DNA from: Sulfuriferula nivalis
GTDB taxonomy: Bacteria > Pseudomonadota > Gammaproteobacteria > Burkholderiales > Sulfuriferulaceae
Assembly (NCBI RefSeq): GCF_009937995.1
Contig: NZ_AP021881.1
Coordinates: 248,001-312,000, forward strand
Length of the DNA stretch: 64,000 bases
Reading direction: 5' to 3'
This document shows positions 54,075-63,652 of this stretch, one piece after another (the stretch's first letter is position 1; each line of letters begins with the position of its first letter). The notes under the pieces are model-generated. The model made no database searches and was not told where the DNA came from. It was given only the letters and a program-made list of their open reading frames with translations. The translations under genes were made by a program, and so were the position numbers.

Positions 54075-56504
54075 ATGAAAAAAATGAAATTGGTAATGGT
54101 CGGCAATGGCATGGCTGGGGTGCGTACCCTGGAGGAGCTACTCAAGCTTGCGCCCGACATGTATGACATCACCGTATTCGGTGCTGAACCTCACGCTAAC
54201 TACAATCGTATTCTGCTATCACCTGTACTCGCAGGCGAGCAGACTATTCAGGACATTATGCTCAATGATGTGGACTGGTATAGCGATCATGGCATTACTC
54301 TGAATCTCAACAAAAAAATAATCAGCATCGATCGTAAAAAACGCATCGTGACGGCTGCCGATGGTACAACGGCAACATACGACAGATTGATACTGGCGAC
54401 GGGATCCAATCCGTTTATTCTGCCCGTGCCGGGCAAGGACTTGCCCGGGGTGATAGGTTATCGTGATATTGCAGATACTGACGCAATGATAGATGCGGCC
54501 AAAGTGCACAAGCATGCAGTAGTCATCGGCGGTGGTCTGCTTGGTCTGGAAGCTGCAAATGGATTGAAGTTGCGCGGTATGGATGTCACAGTCGTACACA
54601 TCAACGAATGGTTGATGGAACGCCAATTGGATAAGCCGTCAGCTAAATTGTTGCAAAAAAGTCTGGAAGACAAAGGGCTGAACTTCCTGTTGCAGAAACA
54701 CACTGCTGAATTGATACAAGGTGAATCAGGTCGGGTATGCGCGGTGAAATTCAAGGATGGTGACGAAATCCCCGCCGATATCGTGGTGATGGCAGTCGGT
54801 ATTCGGCCTAATACAGCCCTGGCTGAATCCGCTGGTATCCATTGCAATCGCGGTATTGTCGTTAATGACACCATGCAAACCTTTGACCCGCGTATTTATG
54901 CGATAGGTGAATGCGTAAATCATCGCGGTATTGCATACGGTCTGGTTGCGCCTTTGTTTGAAATGGCCAAGGTTGCGGCAAATCACCTGGCTGAGTATGG
55001 AATTGCCCGTTATGTGGGTTCAGTGACTTCAACCAAGCTTAAGGTAACAGGCATAGATTTGTTCTCGGCAGGGGAGTTTACTGGCGGTGATGATTATGAA
55101 GAAATCCTGCTGTCTGACCCCGTCGGCGGCGTGTACAAGAAAATCGTCATCAAGGACAACAAAATTGCGGGTGCGGTCATGTATGGCGATACCGTTGATG
55201 GCGCCTGGTACTTCCAGCTATTGCGTGAAGGTCGTGATGTCTCAGACATCCGTGATCATTTGATGTTTGGTCAAAGTCACGTTGGCGATTTAGGTCACCA
55301 AGGCCAGAATCGTGCAGCAGCGATGACTGATGAAATGGAAATCTGTGGCTGTAATGGCGTGTGCAAAGGCACGGTAGTTAAGGCGATTAAGGAAAAAGGT
55401 TTATTCACACTGGAAGACGTGCGTAAACACACTAAAGCCTCGTCATCTTGTGGTTCGTGTACCGGGCTGGTAGAGCAATTGCTGGCAACTGTGCTGGGCG
55501 GAGATTACTCCGAAGCGCCGAAAAATAAATCCATGTGTGGTTGCACCGATCATACCCATGCGGAAGTGCGTGCTGCGATACGCGATCAAAAAATATTGAG
55601 TATTCCTGATGTGATGTCCACAATGGCGTGGCGTACACCGAACGGTTGCGCCAGCTGCCGCCCAGCATTGAATTATTATCTTATTTCATCCTGGCCGGGA
55701 GAGGCGAAAGACGATCCACAGTCTCGTTTCATCAATGAGCGCGCCCACGCTAATATTCAGAAGGATGGTACCTATTCGGTGATACCGCGTATGTTCGGTG
55801 GTCAAACCACGCCAGATGAGTTGCGTCGGATTGCCGATGTTGCAGATAAATATGCGATACCCACAGTGAAAGTCACCGGTGGCCAGCGTATCGATTTGCT
55901 TGGTGTGAAAAAAGCCGATTTGCCTGGCGTATGGCAAGATTTGGGCATGCCGTCTGGTCTGGCTTACGGTAAGGCATTGCGCACGGTGAAAACTTGCGTA
56001 GGCAGTGAATGGTGTCGTTTTGGTACGCAAGACTCAACCAAACTGGGTGTGGATATAGAAAAAGCGCTGTGGAAAATGTGGGCCCCGCACAAGGTTAAAT
56101 TCGCCGTATCAGGTTGTCCGCGTAACTGTGCGGAAGCGGCGATTAAGGACGTAGGCATAATCGGCGTCGATTCGGGCTGGGAAATCTATATCGGTGGTAA
56201 TGGCGGGATTAAAACTGAAGTTGCGCATTTCTTTGTGAAACTGAAAACCGACGTTGAAGTGATGGAGTATTCAGCTGCGTTCTTGCAGCTATATCGTGAA
56301 GAAGGTTTTTATCTGGAGCGCACCGTGCATTATCTGGCGCGCGTAGGCATGGATTACATCAAGCAGCGCGTGTTGGAAGACGAAGCGGGGCGTAAGGCGT
56401 TGTATGACCGCATGTTGTTCTCGGTGCAGAATGAAAAAGACCCATGGCTGGAACGCACCGAAGGTGGTGTGGGCAAGCATGAGTTTGAAATGTTAACAGC
56501 CTGA
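54075..56504 (+). CDS. nirB: NADH-dependent nitrite reductase large subunit NirB
   Basis: This 809-aa cytosolic enzyme reduces nitrite to ammonium with NADH. The N-terminal FAD/NAD module (VGNGMAGVRTLEELL, VVIGGGLLGLEAANGL) spans about residues 1-310. Two BFD-like [2Fe-2S] segments follow (CGCNGVCKG...CGSC near 423-460 and CGCTDHTHAE...NGCASC near 486-535). The sirohaem/[4Fe-4S] domain has CVGSEWC (near 640) and SGCPRNCAEA (near 680). AAGGAG supports the ATG at 54075. nirD follows after 12 bp. Confidence 0.98.
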   Translation: MKKMKLVMVGNGMAGVRTLEELLKLAPDMYDITVFGAEPHANYNRILLSPVLAGEQTIQDIMLNDVDWYSDHGITLNLNKKIISIDRKKRIVTAADGTTATYDRLILATGSNPFILPVPGKDLPGVIGYRDIADTDAMIDAAKVHKHAVVIGGGLLGLEAANGLKLRGMDVTVVHINEWLMERQLDKPSAKLLQKSLEDKGLNFLLQKHTAELIQGESGRVCAVKFKDGDEIPADIVVMAVGIRPNTALAESAGIHCNRGIVVNDTMQTFDPRIYAIGECVNHRGIAYGLVAPLFEMAKVAANHLAEYGIARYVGSVTSTKLKVTGIDLFSAGEFTGGDDYEEILLSDPVGGVYKKIVIKDNKIAGAVMYGDTVDGAWYFQLLREGRDVSDIRDHLMFGQSHVGDLGHQGQNRAAAMTDEMEICGCNGVCKGTVVKAIKEKGLFTLEDVRKHTKASSSCGSCTGLVEQLLATVLGGDYSEAPKNKSMCGCTDHTHAEVRAAIRDQKILSIPDVMSTMAWRTPNGCASCRPALNYYLISSWPGEAKDDPQSRFINERAHANIQKDGTYSVIPRMFGGQTTPDELRRIADVADKYAIPTVKVTGGQRIDLLGVKKADLPGVWQDLGMPSGLAYGKALRTVKTCVGSEWCRFGTQDSTKLGVDIEKALWKMWAPHKVKFAVSGCPRNCAEAAIKDVGIIGVDSGWEIYIGGNGGIKTEVAHFFVKLKTDVEVMEYSAAFLQLYREEGFYLERTVHYLARVGMDYIKQRVLEDEAGRKALYDRMLFSVQNEKDPWLERTEGGVGKHEFEMLTA

Positions 56505-56516
56505 TAAGAATAGAGA

Positions 56517-56852
56517 ATGATGATGACTGACTGGAAAAAAATTTGTAATGTGACTGATATCCCTAATTTGGGTGCGCGCGTGGTGCAGACTGCGCAGGGA
56601 GATATCGCCGTATTTCGTACTAATGATGATGAAGTATTTGCCTTGCATGATAAGTGCCCACATAAAGGCGGCCCCCTGTCACAAGGTATCGTGGCAGGTA
56701 AGACTGTGACTTGTCCGTTGCATGGCTGGAAAATAGGCTTGGAAACTGGCAATGTTGATGCACCCGATGAAGGTCATACACCTTGTCTGCAAACCAGGAT
56801 AGACGATGCTGGTGCAGTATGGTTGAATTTGGTCACCATACCTGCCTGTTAA
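56517..56852 (+). CDS. nirD: Nitrite reductase small subunit NirD
   Basis: This 111-aa protein has a Rieske-type fold and is required for NirB activity. Unusually for many enteric NirD proteins, the Rieske cluster ligands are all visible: CPHKGGPLSQG and CPLHGWKIGLETG, two Cys-X-His pairs in the usual order. It may therefore carry a [2Fe-2S] cluster. The ATG is the first of three consecutive ATG codons, and any of the first ones could be used. Confidence 0.96.
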   Translation: MMMTDWKKICNVTDIPNLGARVVQTAQGDIAVFRTNDDEVFALHDKCPHKGGPLSQGIVAGKTVTCPLHGWKIGLETGNVDAPDEGHTPCLQTRIDDAGAVWLNLVTIPAC

Positions 56853-56958
56853 ATTTATATGAATAACATGCATAATCAACATGCTGCCAGTACGGATAGC
56901 CGTGTGAAAATGATATGATGCGCGGCGATTAGTGGGTATGGCAAATTTCGGGAACGTT

Positions 56959-57327
56959 ATGACAGGGCTTATTTTATTTGCACATGGCGCACGTGACCCA
57001 CGTTGGGCGCAGCCGTTTCGGCGTTTACAGATGATGTTGAGCGAGCAACAGCCGCAGCATCAAGTGGCGCTGGCTTACTTGGAGCTGATGTCACCACGGT
57101 TGCCTGATGCGGTTGCGGCCATGGTAGCGCAAGGTATTACGCATATTGATATAGCACCGATGTTTTTGGGGGTGGGTGCGCATATGCGTGATGATTTTCC
57201 TGCGATTATGGCGGAGTTGAATATACAGTATCCACATGTAGAATTAGCGGTTTTGCCTGTGTTGGGCGAGAGTGAAGAGTTGTTGCAGCGCATTGCCGAC
57301 TGGGTGATGCAGGGCGTTAAGGGGTGA
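56959..57327 (+). CDS. cbiX: CbiX/SirB-type sirohydrochlorin chelatase
   Basis: This 122-aa single-domain chelatase probably inserts iron into sirohydrochlorin to form the sirohaem of NirB. Catalytic histidines lie in ILFAHGARDPRW and GVGAHMRDDFP. Its short length matches ancestral CbiXS and SirB half-length forms, which dimerise. I chose ATG at 56959, giving the family start MTGLILFAHG; the frame also opens at a GTG at 56932. The nasT gene follows with a start at or overlapping its end. Confidence 0.9.
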   Translation: MTGLILFAHGARDPRWAQPFRRLQMMLSEQQPQHQVALAYLELMSPRLPDAVAAMVAQGITHIDIAPMFLGVGAHMRDDFPAIMAELNIQYPHVELAVLPVLGESEELLQRIADWVMQGVKG

Positions 57328-57329
57328 CG

Positions 57330-57905
57330 ATGTTAACAGTGATGATAGTAGATGATGATGCCGAGCGTGGGCAGCAATTGGTAAAAGCTTTTCGCAGCCA
57401 GGGGTATCAGGTTGCAGATCGGGTTGAATCTGCATTTGCGCTACCCGATGCAGTCGCCAAAAGTGCGCCTGATGTCATTATCATCGGTGCAGACTCACCT
57501 GACCGCGATATGCTGGAGCATTTGTGCGTCGCTACGCGTGATTGTCCGCGCCCTGTGGTGATGTTTACTGAAGATCAGGCAAGTGAATCCATTCGTGCCG
57601 CACTGAAAGCAGGTGTGTCAGCTTATATTGTCGATGGCCTGGAATCTGCGCGTTTGCAGCCTATCCTGGAGGTTGCCCGTATCAGGTTTGAAGAACATCA
57701 GGTGCTGGTGGATGCAGCCAATAAGGCTAATCGTTCCCAGCAAGAACGTGATCTGATTGCTGCGGCCAAACAGCGATTAATGGTTGATCAGAATATGAGC
57801 GAAACGGACGCTTATCACGCCATGCGTCGTACTGCGATGGCTGAGAATCGCAGATTGGTGGAAATCGCCGAGGCAATTATGCAGGCGATACCACCAATGG
57901 CCTGA
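57330..57905 (+). CDS. nasT: NasT-like ANTAR-domain antiterminator with degenerate receiver
   Basis: This 191-aa protein has an N-terminal receiver-like domain (about residues 1-115) and a C-terminal ANTAR RNA-binding domain (about 130-185, QQERDLIAAAKQRLMVDQNMSETDAYHAMRR in parts RDLIAAAKQRLMV and SETDAYHAMRR). NasT-type proteins bind paired hexaloop hairpins in leader RNAs of nitrate genes. Where the receiver aspartate is expected, the sequence reads VIIIGADSPDRD, so Asp is replaced by Gly. AAGGGG favours ATG at 57330 over the GTG at 57324. No NasS gene is seen. Confidence 0.9.
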   Translation: MLTVMIVDDDAERGQQLVKAFRSQGYQVADRVESAFALPDAVAKSAPDVIIIGADSPDRDMLEHLCVATRDCPRPVVMFTEDQASESIRAALKAGVSAYIVDGLESARLQPILEVARIRFEEHQVLVDAANKANRSQQERDLIAAAKQRLMVDQNMSETDAYHAMRRTAMAENRRLVEIAEAIMQAIPPMA

Positions 57906-58115
57906 TGCGAAGATATTTTCAAACAGTCGTGATTAAAAGCTTTGCACGTATTTGATTTTCTGTATCTTATTGTGGGGTTTATCTGGTTCCTCGTGTAGGT
58001 GATAGCGTGTATGATTCAGCCATATTATGCTGAAAATAGCATTTTTTATGCAACGCTACGTGAGATTTAACAGATTTTACTTCGAAAACGATGAAGTGAC
58101 AGAGACAGAGACGCG

Positions 58116-61100
58116 ATGCAAACACCCATTATTCCTGACAACGAATCTCAGCGTTTAGCTGCATTGCATGGCTATGATGTACTGGACACACCCGCTGAGG
58201 CTGAATTTGATGATTTGACGAAGTTGGCGTCCATTATCTGTGGTACTCCCATCGCGCTGGTTTCACTTATAGATAAAGACAGACAGTGGTTTAAAAGTAG
58301 CGTGGGTTTAGCTGCACATGAAACGCCACGGGCTATTTCATTCTGCGGTCATGCAATTAATCAGCCTGAACAAATACTGGAAGTAAGTAATGCATTAGAG
58401 GATGATCGTTTTGCCGATAATCCTTTGGTGCTGGGTGCGCCGAATATCCGCTTTTACGCGGGTGCACCATTAGTGACCAGTGATGGTTATGCATTGGGAA
58501 CTTTGTGTGTAATCGACACCATACCTCATCAACTGACTGAGCAGCAGCGCGAGGCATTGCAAGCGCTGAGTCGGCAAGCTACGCGACTGATAGAAAAACG
58601 CTTGATGCCGCAATTGATACAGGCACAATATCTGGCTTATCAGGAACAGGCCGCTATGCTGCATAATCAGGAACAGTACTTCGAGACGCTGTTTGACAAG
58701 TCAACCGATAGTGCATTAATTCTGCATCGTGGTCGGGTAGTGAATTGCAATCAGGCGGCGGTACGATTGTTTCATTGTGCTGAAAAGTTGCAGCTGGTTG
58801 ACATGAGTCTGGCTCAGTTATCTACCACGCATCAGGCTGATGGAGTTTGTTCGCAAGAACGCCTGGCCGATATTGTTTCGCTGGCGTTAAGTCATGGCTA
58901 TCATCATTTTGATTGGCGGATGATGCGCAGTGATGGCATGCCGTTTGATGCTGACGTTGCTTTAACGGCAATTACCATTAATGGCGAGTTGATGCTGCAT
59001 GTGGCATTGCGCGATATTACCGATAAGCACCAGCTCGAACAGGCGCTTTACCTGGCCAAGGAACGCGCGGAAGTGACGTTGGCATCCATCGGCGATGCAG
59101 TTATTACCACGGATGCCGCGGGGCAGATTACGTTTATGAATCAGGTTGCCGTCAACCTGACGGGCTGGGCACTCGAAGAGGCGACAGGTTGTGCAATTTC
59201 TACCGTATTCAATATTACGCATGAAGATACCCATCAGCAAATAGTCAATCCTGTGGAGGTGGTGCTCAGACAAGGCAAGGCGGCTGCCCCCGTAGGTCAT
59301 ACCTTACTCGTGGCGCGAAACGGCATAGAGTACATAATTGAAGATTCTGCTGCGCCTATATTTCTTGCAGATAATACATTGATAGGCTGTGTGCTGGTAT
59401 TCCGGGATGTGACTGAAAAATACCGGATGCAAAACGTAGTGCGCTGGCAAGCAGCGCATGATGCGCTGACCAATTTGCCGAATCGGGTACTGCTGGCGGA
59501 AAGTTTCAAACGTGCTATTGCGCGTGCGCAACGCCAACAAATGCTGTTGGCTGTGTGCATGATAGATCTGGATGAGTTCAAGCCAGTCAACGATGAATAT
59601 GGTCATGATGTTGGCGATCTGCTGTTGGTGCAAGTGGCGACGCGCTTGAATGAAATGATACGCGGCGATGACACTGCTGCGCGCCTGGGCGGGGATGAAT
59701 TTGCCTTGTTGCTCTCGGATATTACGGATGTGGACGAGTTGCAGGCTGTTGTGGCGCGCATACTGCAGGCGCTAGCCATGCCTTACATGATAGATGGCAA
59801 GATTATTAAGGTTTCTGCCAGTATAGGCAGTGCGTTATATCCATTGGATGACGTAGATGCGGATACCTTGCTGCGGCATGCGGATCAGGCTATGTATCAG
59901 GCTAAACAGCGTGGGCGTAATCAGCATCTGATGTTTGATGTGTCACTGGATACACAAATTATTGCGAGTCATCAGGTACTTCGTAACGTTAAAAATGCAC
60001 TGCAGCACGATGAGCTGGTTTTGTATTATCAGCCCAAGGTGAATATGCGCTCGGGACTTATCGTGGGTATGGAGGCATTATTGCGCTGGCAGCATCCAGT
60101 GCAAGGGTTGATACCGCCATTGGATTTTTTACCGCAAGTCGAAAAAACCGATCTGATTATTGATATAGGTAAATGGGTAATTGAGCAAGCGCTGAGTCAA
60201 ATCTCAGCATGGTGTAGTGCTGGCAGGTGCTGGACAGTCAGCGTTAATATTGCAGCGTTGCATTTTCAGTGTCGGCATTTTTTACAGGATTTGCAGGACA
60301 GTTTGCAGCGCCATTCTGACGTGCCGCCGCATTTGCTGGAGATAGAAATTCTGGAGTCAGTTGCGCTAGGCGATATTAATCTGGTTAACCAGCTGATACG
60401 AGATTGTCAGGCACTGGGTGTGAGCTTCTCGCTGGATGACTTCGGTACAGGCTATTCTTCATTGGGTTATTTGAAACGACTGCCAGCCGAAACGATTAAA
60501 ATCGATCAGTCATTTGTACGTGACATATTAGATGATAAAGACGATCTGGCTCTGGTCGAGGCAGTTATCGGTATGGGCCGGGTATTCAACCGTAAAATTA
60601 TTGCGGAAGGGGTGGAAACGGCTGAACATGGCGTATTGTTAATGCGTTTGGGATGCGATCTTGCTCAAGGTTATGGTATTGCCAAGCCTATGCCTGCAGC
60701 TAATGTGCTGGCATGGGCTGCAAGCTATGTGGCAGATCCAGTGTGGGCGATGTGGGCTGATACGCAATGGGAACTGGACGATTTCCCCTTGCTGGTTGCC
60801 CAGTATGACCATTTGAAGTGGGTTAAACGTCTGGTGTTATCAGTCAGACATCCGCATATAGCCTTGAACAAGTCGGAGATCACGGATGCGCATCAATGCC
60901 GGTTTGGTCATTGGTATTATGGTTATGGTAAAGCGCACTATGGGAGTCTTAGCGAGTTTATCGACATTGAGCCTTTGCACAATAAAGTGCATGAAATAGG
61001 GGTGGCAATTGTGCAAGCGTGTGAGGATGGCGATAAAGAAACCGCACAACGCTTATGTGGTGTGCTGTTGGCGACCAAGGATGGTATTTTGGGCATGATG

Positions 61101-61169
61101 GCGAGATTGCAGCAAGCTGTACGCCTGGAAGTGCATGACATAAGTATTCATCCACATAACAGCCATTGA
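58116..61169 (+). CDS. GAF-PAS-PAS-GGDEF-EAL-CZB cyclic-di-GMP protein
   Basis: This 1017-aa cytosolic protein has no membrane helix. Domains in order: GAF (about 25-165), PAS (about 185-305), PAS (about 315-440), GGDEF with an intact active site [10 protein letters not shown] (about 522), and EAL with [10 protein letters not shown] (about 651), [23 protein letters not shown] and AEGVET. Last comes a C-terminal CZB zinc-binding domain (about 900-1005). The CZB ligands are all visible: a His in VRHPHIALN, Cys in [11 protein letters not shown], and LHNKVH. Both enzymatic halves look active. A 210-bp gap upstream, with no recognisable operator, separates it from nasT. Confidence 0.93.
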   Translation: MQTPIIPDNESQRLAALHGYDVLDTPAEAEFDDLTKLASIICGTPIALVSLIDKDRQWFKSSVGLAAHETPRAISFCGHAINQPEQILEVSNALEDDRFADNPLVLGAPNIRFYAGAPLVTSDGYALGTLCVIDTIPHQLTEQQREALQALSRQATRLIEKRLMPQLIQAQYLAYQEQAAMLHNQEQYFETLFDKSTDSALILHRGRVVNCNQAAVRLFHCAEKLQLVDMSLAQLSTTHQADGVCSQERLADIVSLALSHGYHHFDWRMMRSDGMPFDADVALTAITINGELMLHVALRDITDKHQLEQALYLAKERAEVTLASIGDAVITTDAAGQITFMNQVAVNLTGWALEEATGCAISTVFNITHEDTHQQIVNPVEVVLRQGKAAAPVGHTLLVARNGIEYIIEDSAAPIFLADNTLIGCVLVFRDVTEKYRMQNVVRWQAAHDALTNLPNRVLLAESFKRAIARAQRQQMLLAVCMIDLDEFKPVNDEYGHDVGDLLLVQVATRLNEMIRGDDTAARLGGDEFALLLSDITDVDELQAVVARILQALAMPYMIDGKIIKVSASIGSALYPLDDVDADTLLRHADQAMYQAKQRGRNQHLMFDVSLDTQIIASHQVLRNVKNALQHDELVLYYQPKVNMRSGLIVGMEALLRWQHPVQGLIPPLDFLPQVEKTDLIIDIGKWVIEQALSQISAWCSAGRCWTVSVNIAALHFQCRHFLQDLQDSLQRHSDVPPHLLEIEILESVALGDINLVNQLIRDCQALGVSFSLDDFGTGYSSLGYLKRLPAETIKIDQSFVRDILDDKDDLALVEAVIGMGRVFNRKIIAEGVETAEHGVLLMRLGCDLAQGYGIAKPMPAANVLAWAASYVADPVWAMWADTQWELDDFPLLVAQYDHLKWVKRLVLSVRHPHIALNKSEITDAHQCRFGHWYYGYGKAHYGSLSEFIDIEPLHNKVHEIGVAIVQACEDGDKETAQRLCGVLLATKDGILGMMARLQQAVRLEVHDISIHPHNSH

Positions 61170-61173
61170 TGGC

Positions 61174-61220
61174 GCGCTGTTCTGGTGCGTGGTGTGTTGG
61201 TGAGCGCACCATATGTTTGC
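61174..61220 (+). promoter_or_regulatory. Paired NtrC-like enhancer sites upstream of nrtA
   Basis: GCGC-TGTTCTG-GTGC (61174-61188) and GCAC-CATATGT-TTGC (61206-61220) each match GCAC-N7-GTGC with one mismatch. Their centres are 32 bp apart. They lie about 154 and 122 bp before the predicted start. Confidence 0.65.
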
Positions 61221-61307
61221 TTTGATAACGCCATCTCTTTATCTTTATCCTTGGTTTTATCGATAATAATTCTTTTATTATCATGCTGTTGTAGTTAATT
61301 TATTGAG

Positions 61308-61324
61308 TTGGCACGGCGTTTGCT
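61308..61324 (+). promoter_or_regulatory. Sigma-54 (-24/-12) promoter of nrtABC
   Basis: TTGGCACG-GCGT-TTGCT matches the sigma-54 consensus exactly, with GG (61310-61311) and GC (61322-61323) 10 bp apart. The predicted start is near 61335, giving a leader of about 67 nt. Confidence 0.92.
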
Positions 61325-61401
61325 ATGTATCTATGCAAGAGCCTTGTTCAATGGTGAGCGATCTCTGACAAACCTATTTTTTAATAAATGGAGTAACTCA
61401 G

Positions 61402-62700
61402 ATGAGCGACCACAATCCCGACAATTCTGTCGATACCACAATTTCTACTATTACTACCGATACCAATTCACGCCGTGATTTTCTGAAAAAATCCACAGGC
61501 ATGTTAGGAGCTGCTGCCTTGATGAATCTTGTTTCCCCTGAAGTCCGTCAGGGTGCCTGGGCTGCTGGCTCAGATGCGCCAGAGCTGAGCGAGGTTAAAG
61601 TAGGCTTTATTCCATTGACCGATTGCGCGTCTGTAGTTATCGCCAGCGTGATGGGCTTTGATAAAAAGTATGGCATCAAAATTATACCGAGCAAGGAAGC
61701 TTCTTGGGCGGCAGTGCGCGACAAGCTGATCAATGGCGAGCTGGATGCATCCCATGTGTTGTATGGTCTGATTTATGGCGTGCAAATGGGTATCGGTGGG
61801 CCGAAGAAAGATATGGCTAACCTGATGACTCTTAATAATAATGGTCAGGCGATTACCTTATCTAACCAACTCAAAGCAAAAGGTGCGATTGATGGTCCTA
61901 GCCTGGCTAAACTGATTAAAGCCGAGCCACGTGAATATACCTTCGCGCAAACCTTTCCAACAGGTACCCATGCAATGTGGCTGTACTATTGGTTAGCTTC
62001 TTATGGCGTGAATCCATTTACCGAAGCTAAAGTCATCACCGTACCGCCACCGCAAATGATTGCGAACATGCGTGTGGATAACATGGATGGCTATTGTGTA
62101 GGTGAGCCGTGGAATGCACGGGCGATTCGTGACAAGGTTGGCTTTACAGCGGTAACAACCCAGGAAATCTGGCAAGACCATCCAGAAAAAATCCTCGGCA
62201 CAACGGCAGAATGGGTAGCGAAACATCCTAACACTGCACGTGCATTGATTATGGCCGTGCTGGATGCATCACGTTACATAGATGACATGTCACATCGTTC
62301 AGAAGTGGCCAAGATTATTTCGGATAAGTCTTACGTGAATACCGATTTTGATTCCATAGAAGACCGTATGCTGGGTCAGTATGACAACGGTAACGGCAAG
62401 AAATGGCAAGATCCTAACTACATGAAATTCTTTAATGACGGCAAGGTTAACTTCCCTTACCTGTCCGACGGCATGTGGTTCCTGACTCAGCATAAGCGCT
62501 GGGGCTTGCTCAAGGAAGATCCTAACTATCTGGCTGAAGCGACCAAGGTCAATCAGATCAAGCTCTACACCGAAGCGGCAACGCAACTCAAGATTGCCGT
62601 GCCCAAGAGCCCGATGCGCACCTCCAAGCTGATAGACGGCACAGTGTGGGATGGTAAGGATCCGAAAAAATACGCAGCTTCATTCAAGATCCACGCGTAA
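61402..62700 (+). CDS. nrtA: Nitrate ABC transporter substrate-binding protein NrtA
   Basis: This 432-aa periplasmic protein binds nitrate or nitrite for NrtBC. A twin-arginine signal, SRRDFLKKSTGMLGAAAL, lies at residues about 27-44. The mature part matches the NrtA/CmpA family (VGFIPLTDCASVVIA, YWLASYGVNPFTE, GYCVGEPWNARAI). The related bicarbonate-binding CmpA cannot be excluded by eye, but the nitrate-gene context favours NrtA. GGAG precedes the ATG. It is the first gene of nrtABC. Confidence 0.93.
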   Translation: MSDHNPDNSVDTTISTITTDTNSRRDFLKKSTGMLGAAALMNLVSPEVRQGAWAAGSDAPELSEVKVGFIPLTDCASVVIASVMGFDKKYGIKIIPSKEASWAAVRDKLINGELDASHVLYGLIYGVQMGIGGPKKDMANLMTLNNNGQAITLSNQLKAKGAIDGPSLAKLIKAEPREYTFAQTFPTGTHAMWLYYWLASYGVNPFTEAKVITVPPPQMIANMRVDNMDGYCVGEPWNARAIRDKVGFTAVTTQEIWQDHPEKILGTTAEWVAKHPNTARALIMAVLDASRYIDDMSHRSEVAKIISDKSYVNTDFDSIEDRMLGQYDNGNGKKWQDPNYMKFFNDGKVNFPYLSDGMWFLTQHKRWGLLKEDPNYLAEATKVNQIKLYTEAATQLKIAVPKSPMRTSKLIDGTVWDGKDPKKYAASFKIHA

Positions 62701-62754
62701 AACCATGGACGTAGCAAGTTAGCTTGCTACGTCATCAGTTACACCTAGGAGAAT

Positions 62755-63642
62755 ATGATGAGTGCTGTTTATGAAACTGTGCAGGCGCAGCCTGATGTCA
62801 AAGTGGTTGCGCCCCCAGCTCAGCCAGTACCCGTTAAGACGACCATGAATAAACCTAAATTTGAGTTAAAAGAAAAGCTGGCTGACGCGTTGCGTTGGGT
62901 CATCCCGCCTGTGTTAGGTATTTTGGCATTTATTGCGCTGTGGGCATTGGTTGCACAAGAAACAGAAAATCTGCCTGGACCATTAAAAACCTGGGAATCA
63001 GCAAAATTGTTATTCGCTGATCCATTTTATAACAAAGGTCCTAACGATCAGGGTATAGGCTGGAATATTCTGTATTCGCTTTATCGCGTCGGCATAGGCT
63101 TCGGTCTGGCTGCGCTGGTGGGTATTCCGCTGGGATTCATGATAGGTCGTTTCAAGTTTCTGGCAGCGATGACCGCACCGATTATCAGCCTGTTGCGTCC
63201 GGTTTCGCCGCTGGCCTGGCTGCCTATTGGCCTGCTGGTGCTGCATAAAGCCGAGCCAGCTTCGATCTGGGTGATTTATATTTCCAGTATCTGGCCGATG
63301 ATATTGAATACCGCGGTGGGTGTGCGCCAGGTGCCGCAGGATTACCTCAACGTCGCTCGCGTGCTGAACCTGTCGGAGTGGAAAGTGTTTACCCGTATTC
63401 TGTTCCCTGCCGTATTGCCGCATGTTTTGACTGGTGTGCGTCTGGCAATAGGTATAGCCTGGCTGGTAATCGTTGCGGCTGAAATGTTGACCGGTGGTGT
63501 GGGTATCGGTTTCTGGGTTTGGGATGAGTGGAATAACCTGAATGTCGAGCACATTATCATCGCGATTTTTGTGGTGGGCATCATCGGACTATTGCTAGAG
63601 CAGGGTCTGATCTGGATCGCCAAACGTTTCAGTTACGAATAA
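62755..63642 (+). CDS. nrtB: Nitrate ABC transporter permease NrtB
   Basis: This 295-aa inner-membrane protein has about six helices after a 45-residue cytosolic N-terminus. The EAA loop is seen as ARVLNLSEWKVFTRILFPAVLPHVLTG (parts LNLSEWKVFTRILFP). It matches the NrtB/SsuC-type family. ATG ATG at 62755 gives two possible starts one codon apart, after AGGAGAAT. It lies 54 bp after nrtA and 10 bp before nrtC. Confidence 0.95.
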   Translation: MMSAVYETVQAQPDVKVVAPPAQPVPVKTTMNKPKFELKEKLADALRWVIPPVLGILAFIALWALVAQETENLPGPLKTWESAKLLFADPFYNKGPNDQGIGWNILYSLYRVGIGFGLAALVGIPLGFMIGRFKFLAAMTAPIISLLRPVSPLAWLPIGLLVLHKAEPASIWVIYISSIWPMILNTAVGVRQVPQDYLNVARVLNLSEWKVFTRILFPAVLPHVLTGVRLAIGIAWLVIVAAEMLTGGVGIGFWVWDEWNNLNVEHIIIAIFVVGIIGLLLEQGLIWIAKRFSYE

Positions 63643-63652
63643 GGGAATAATC

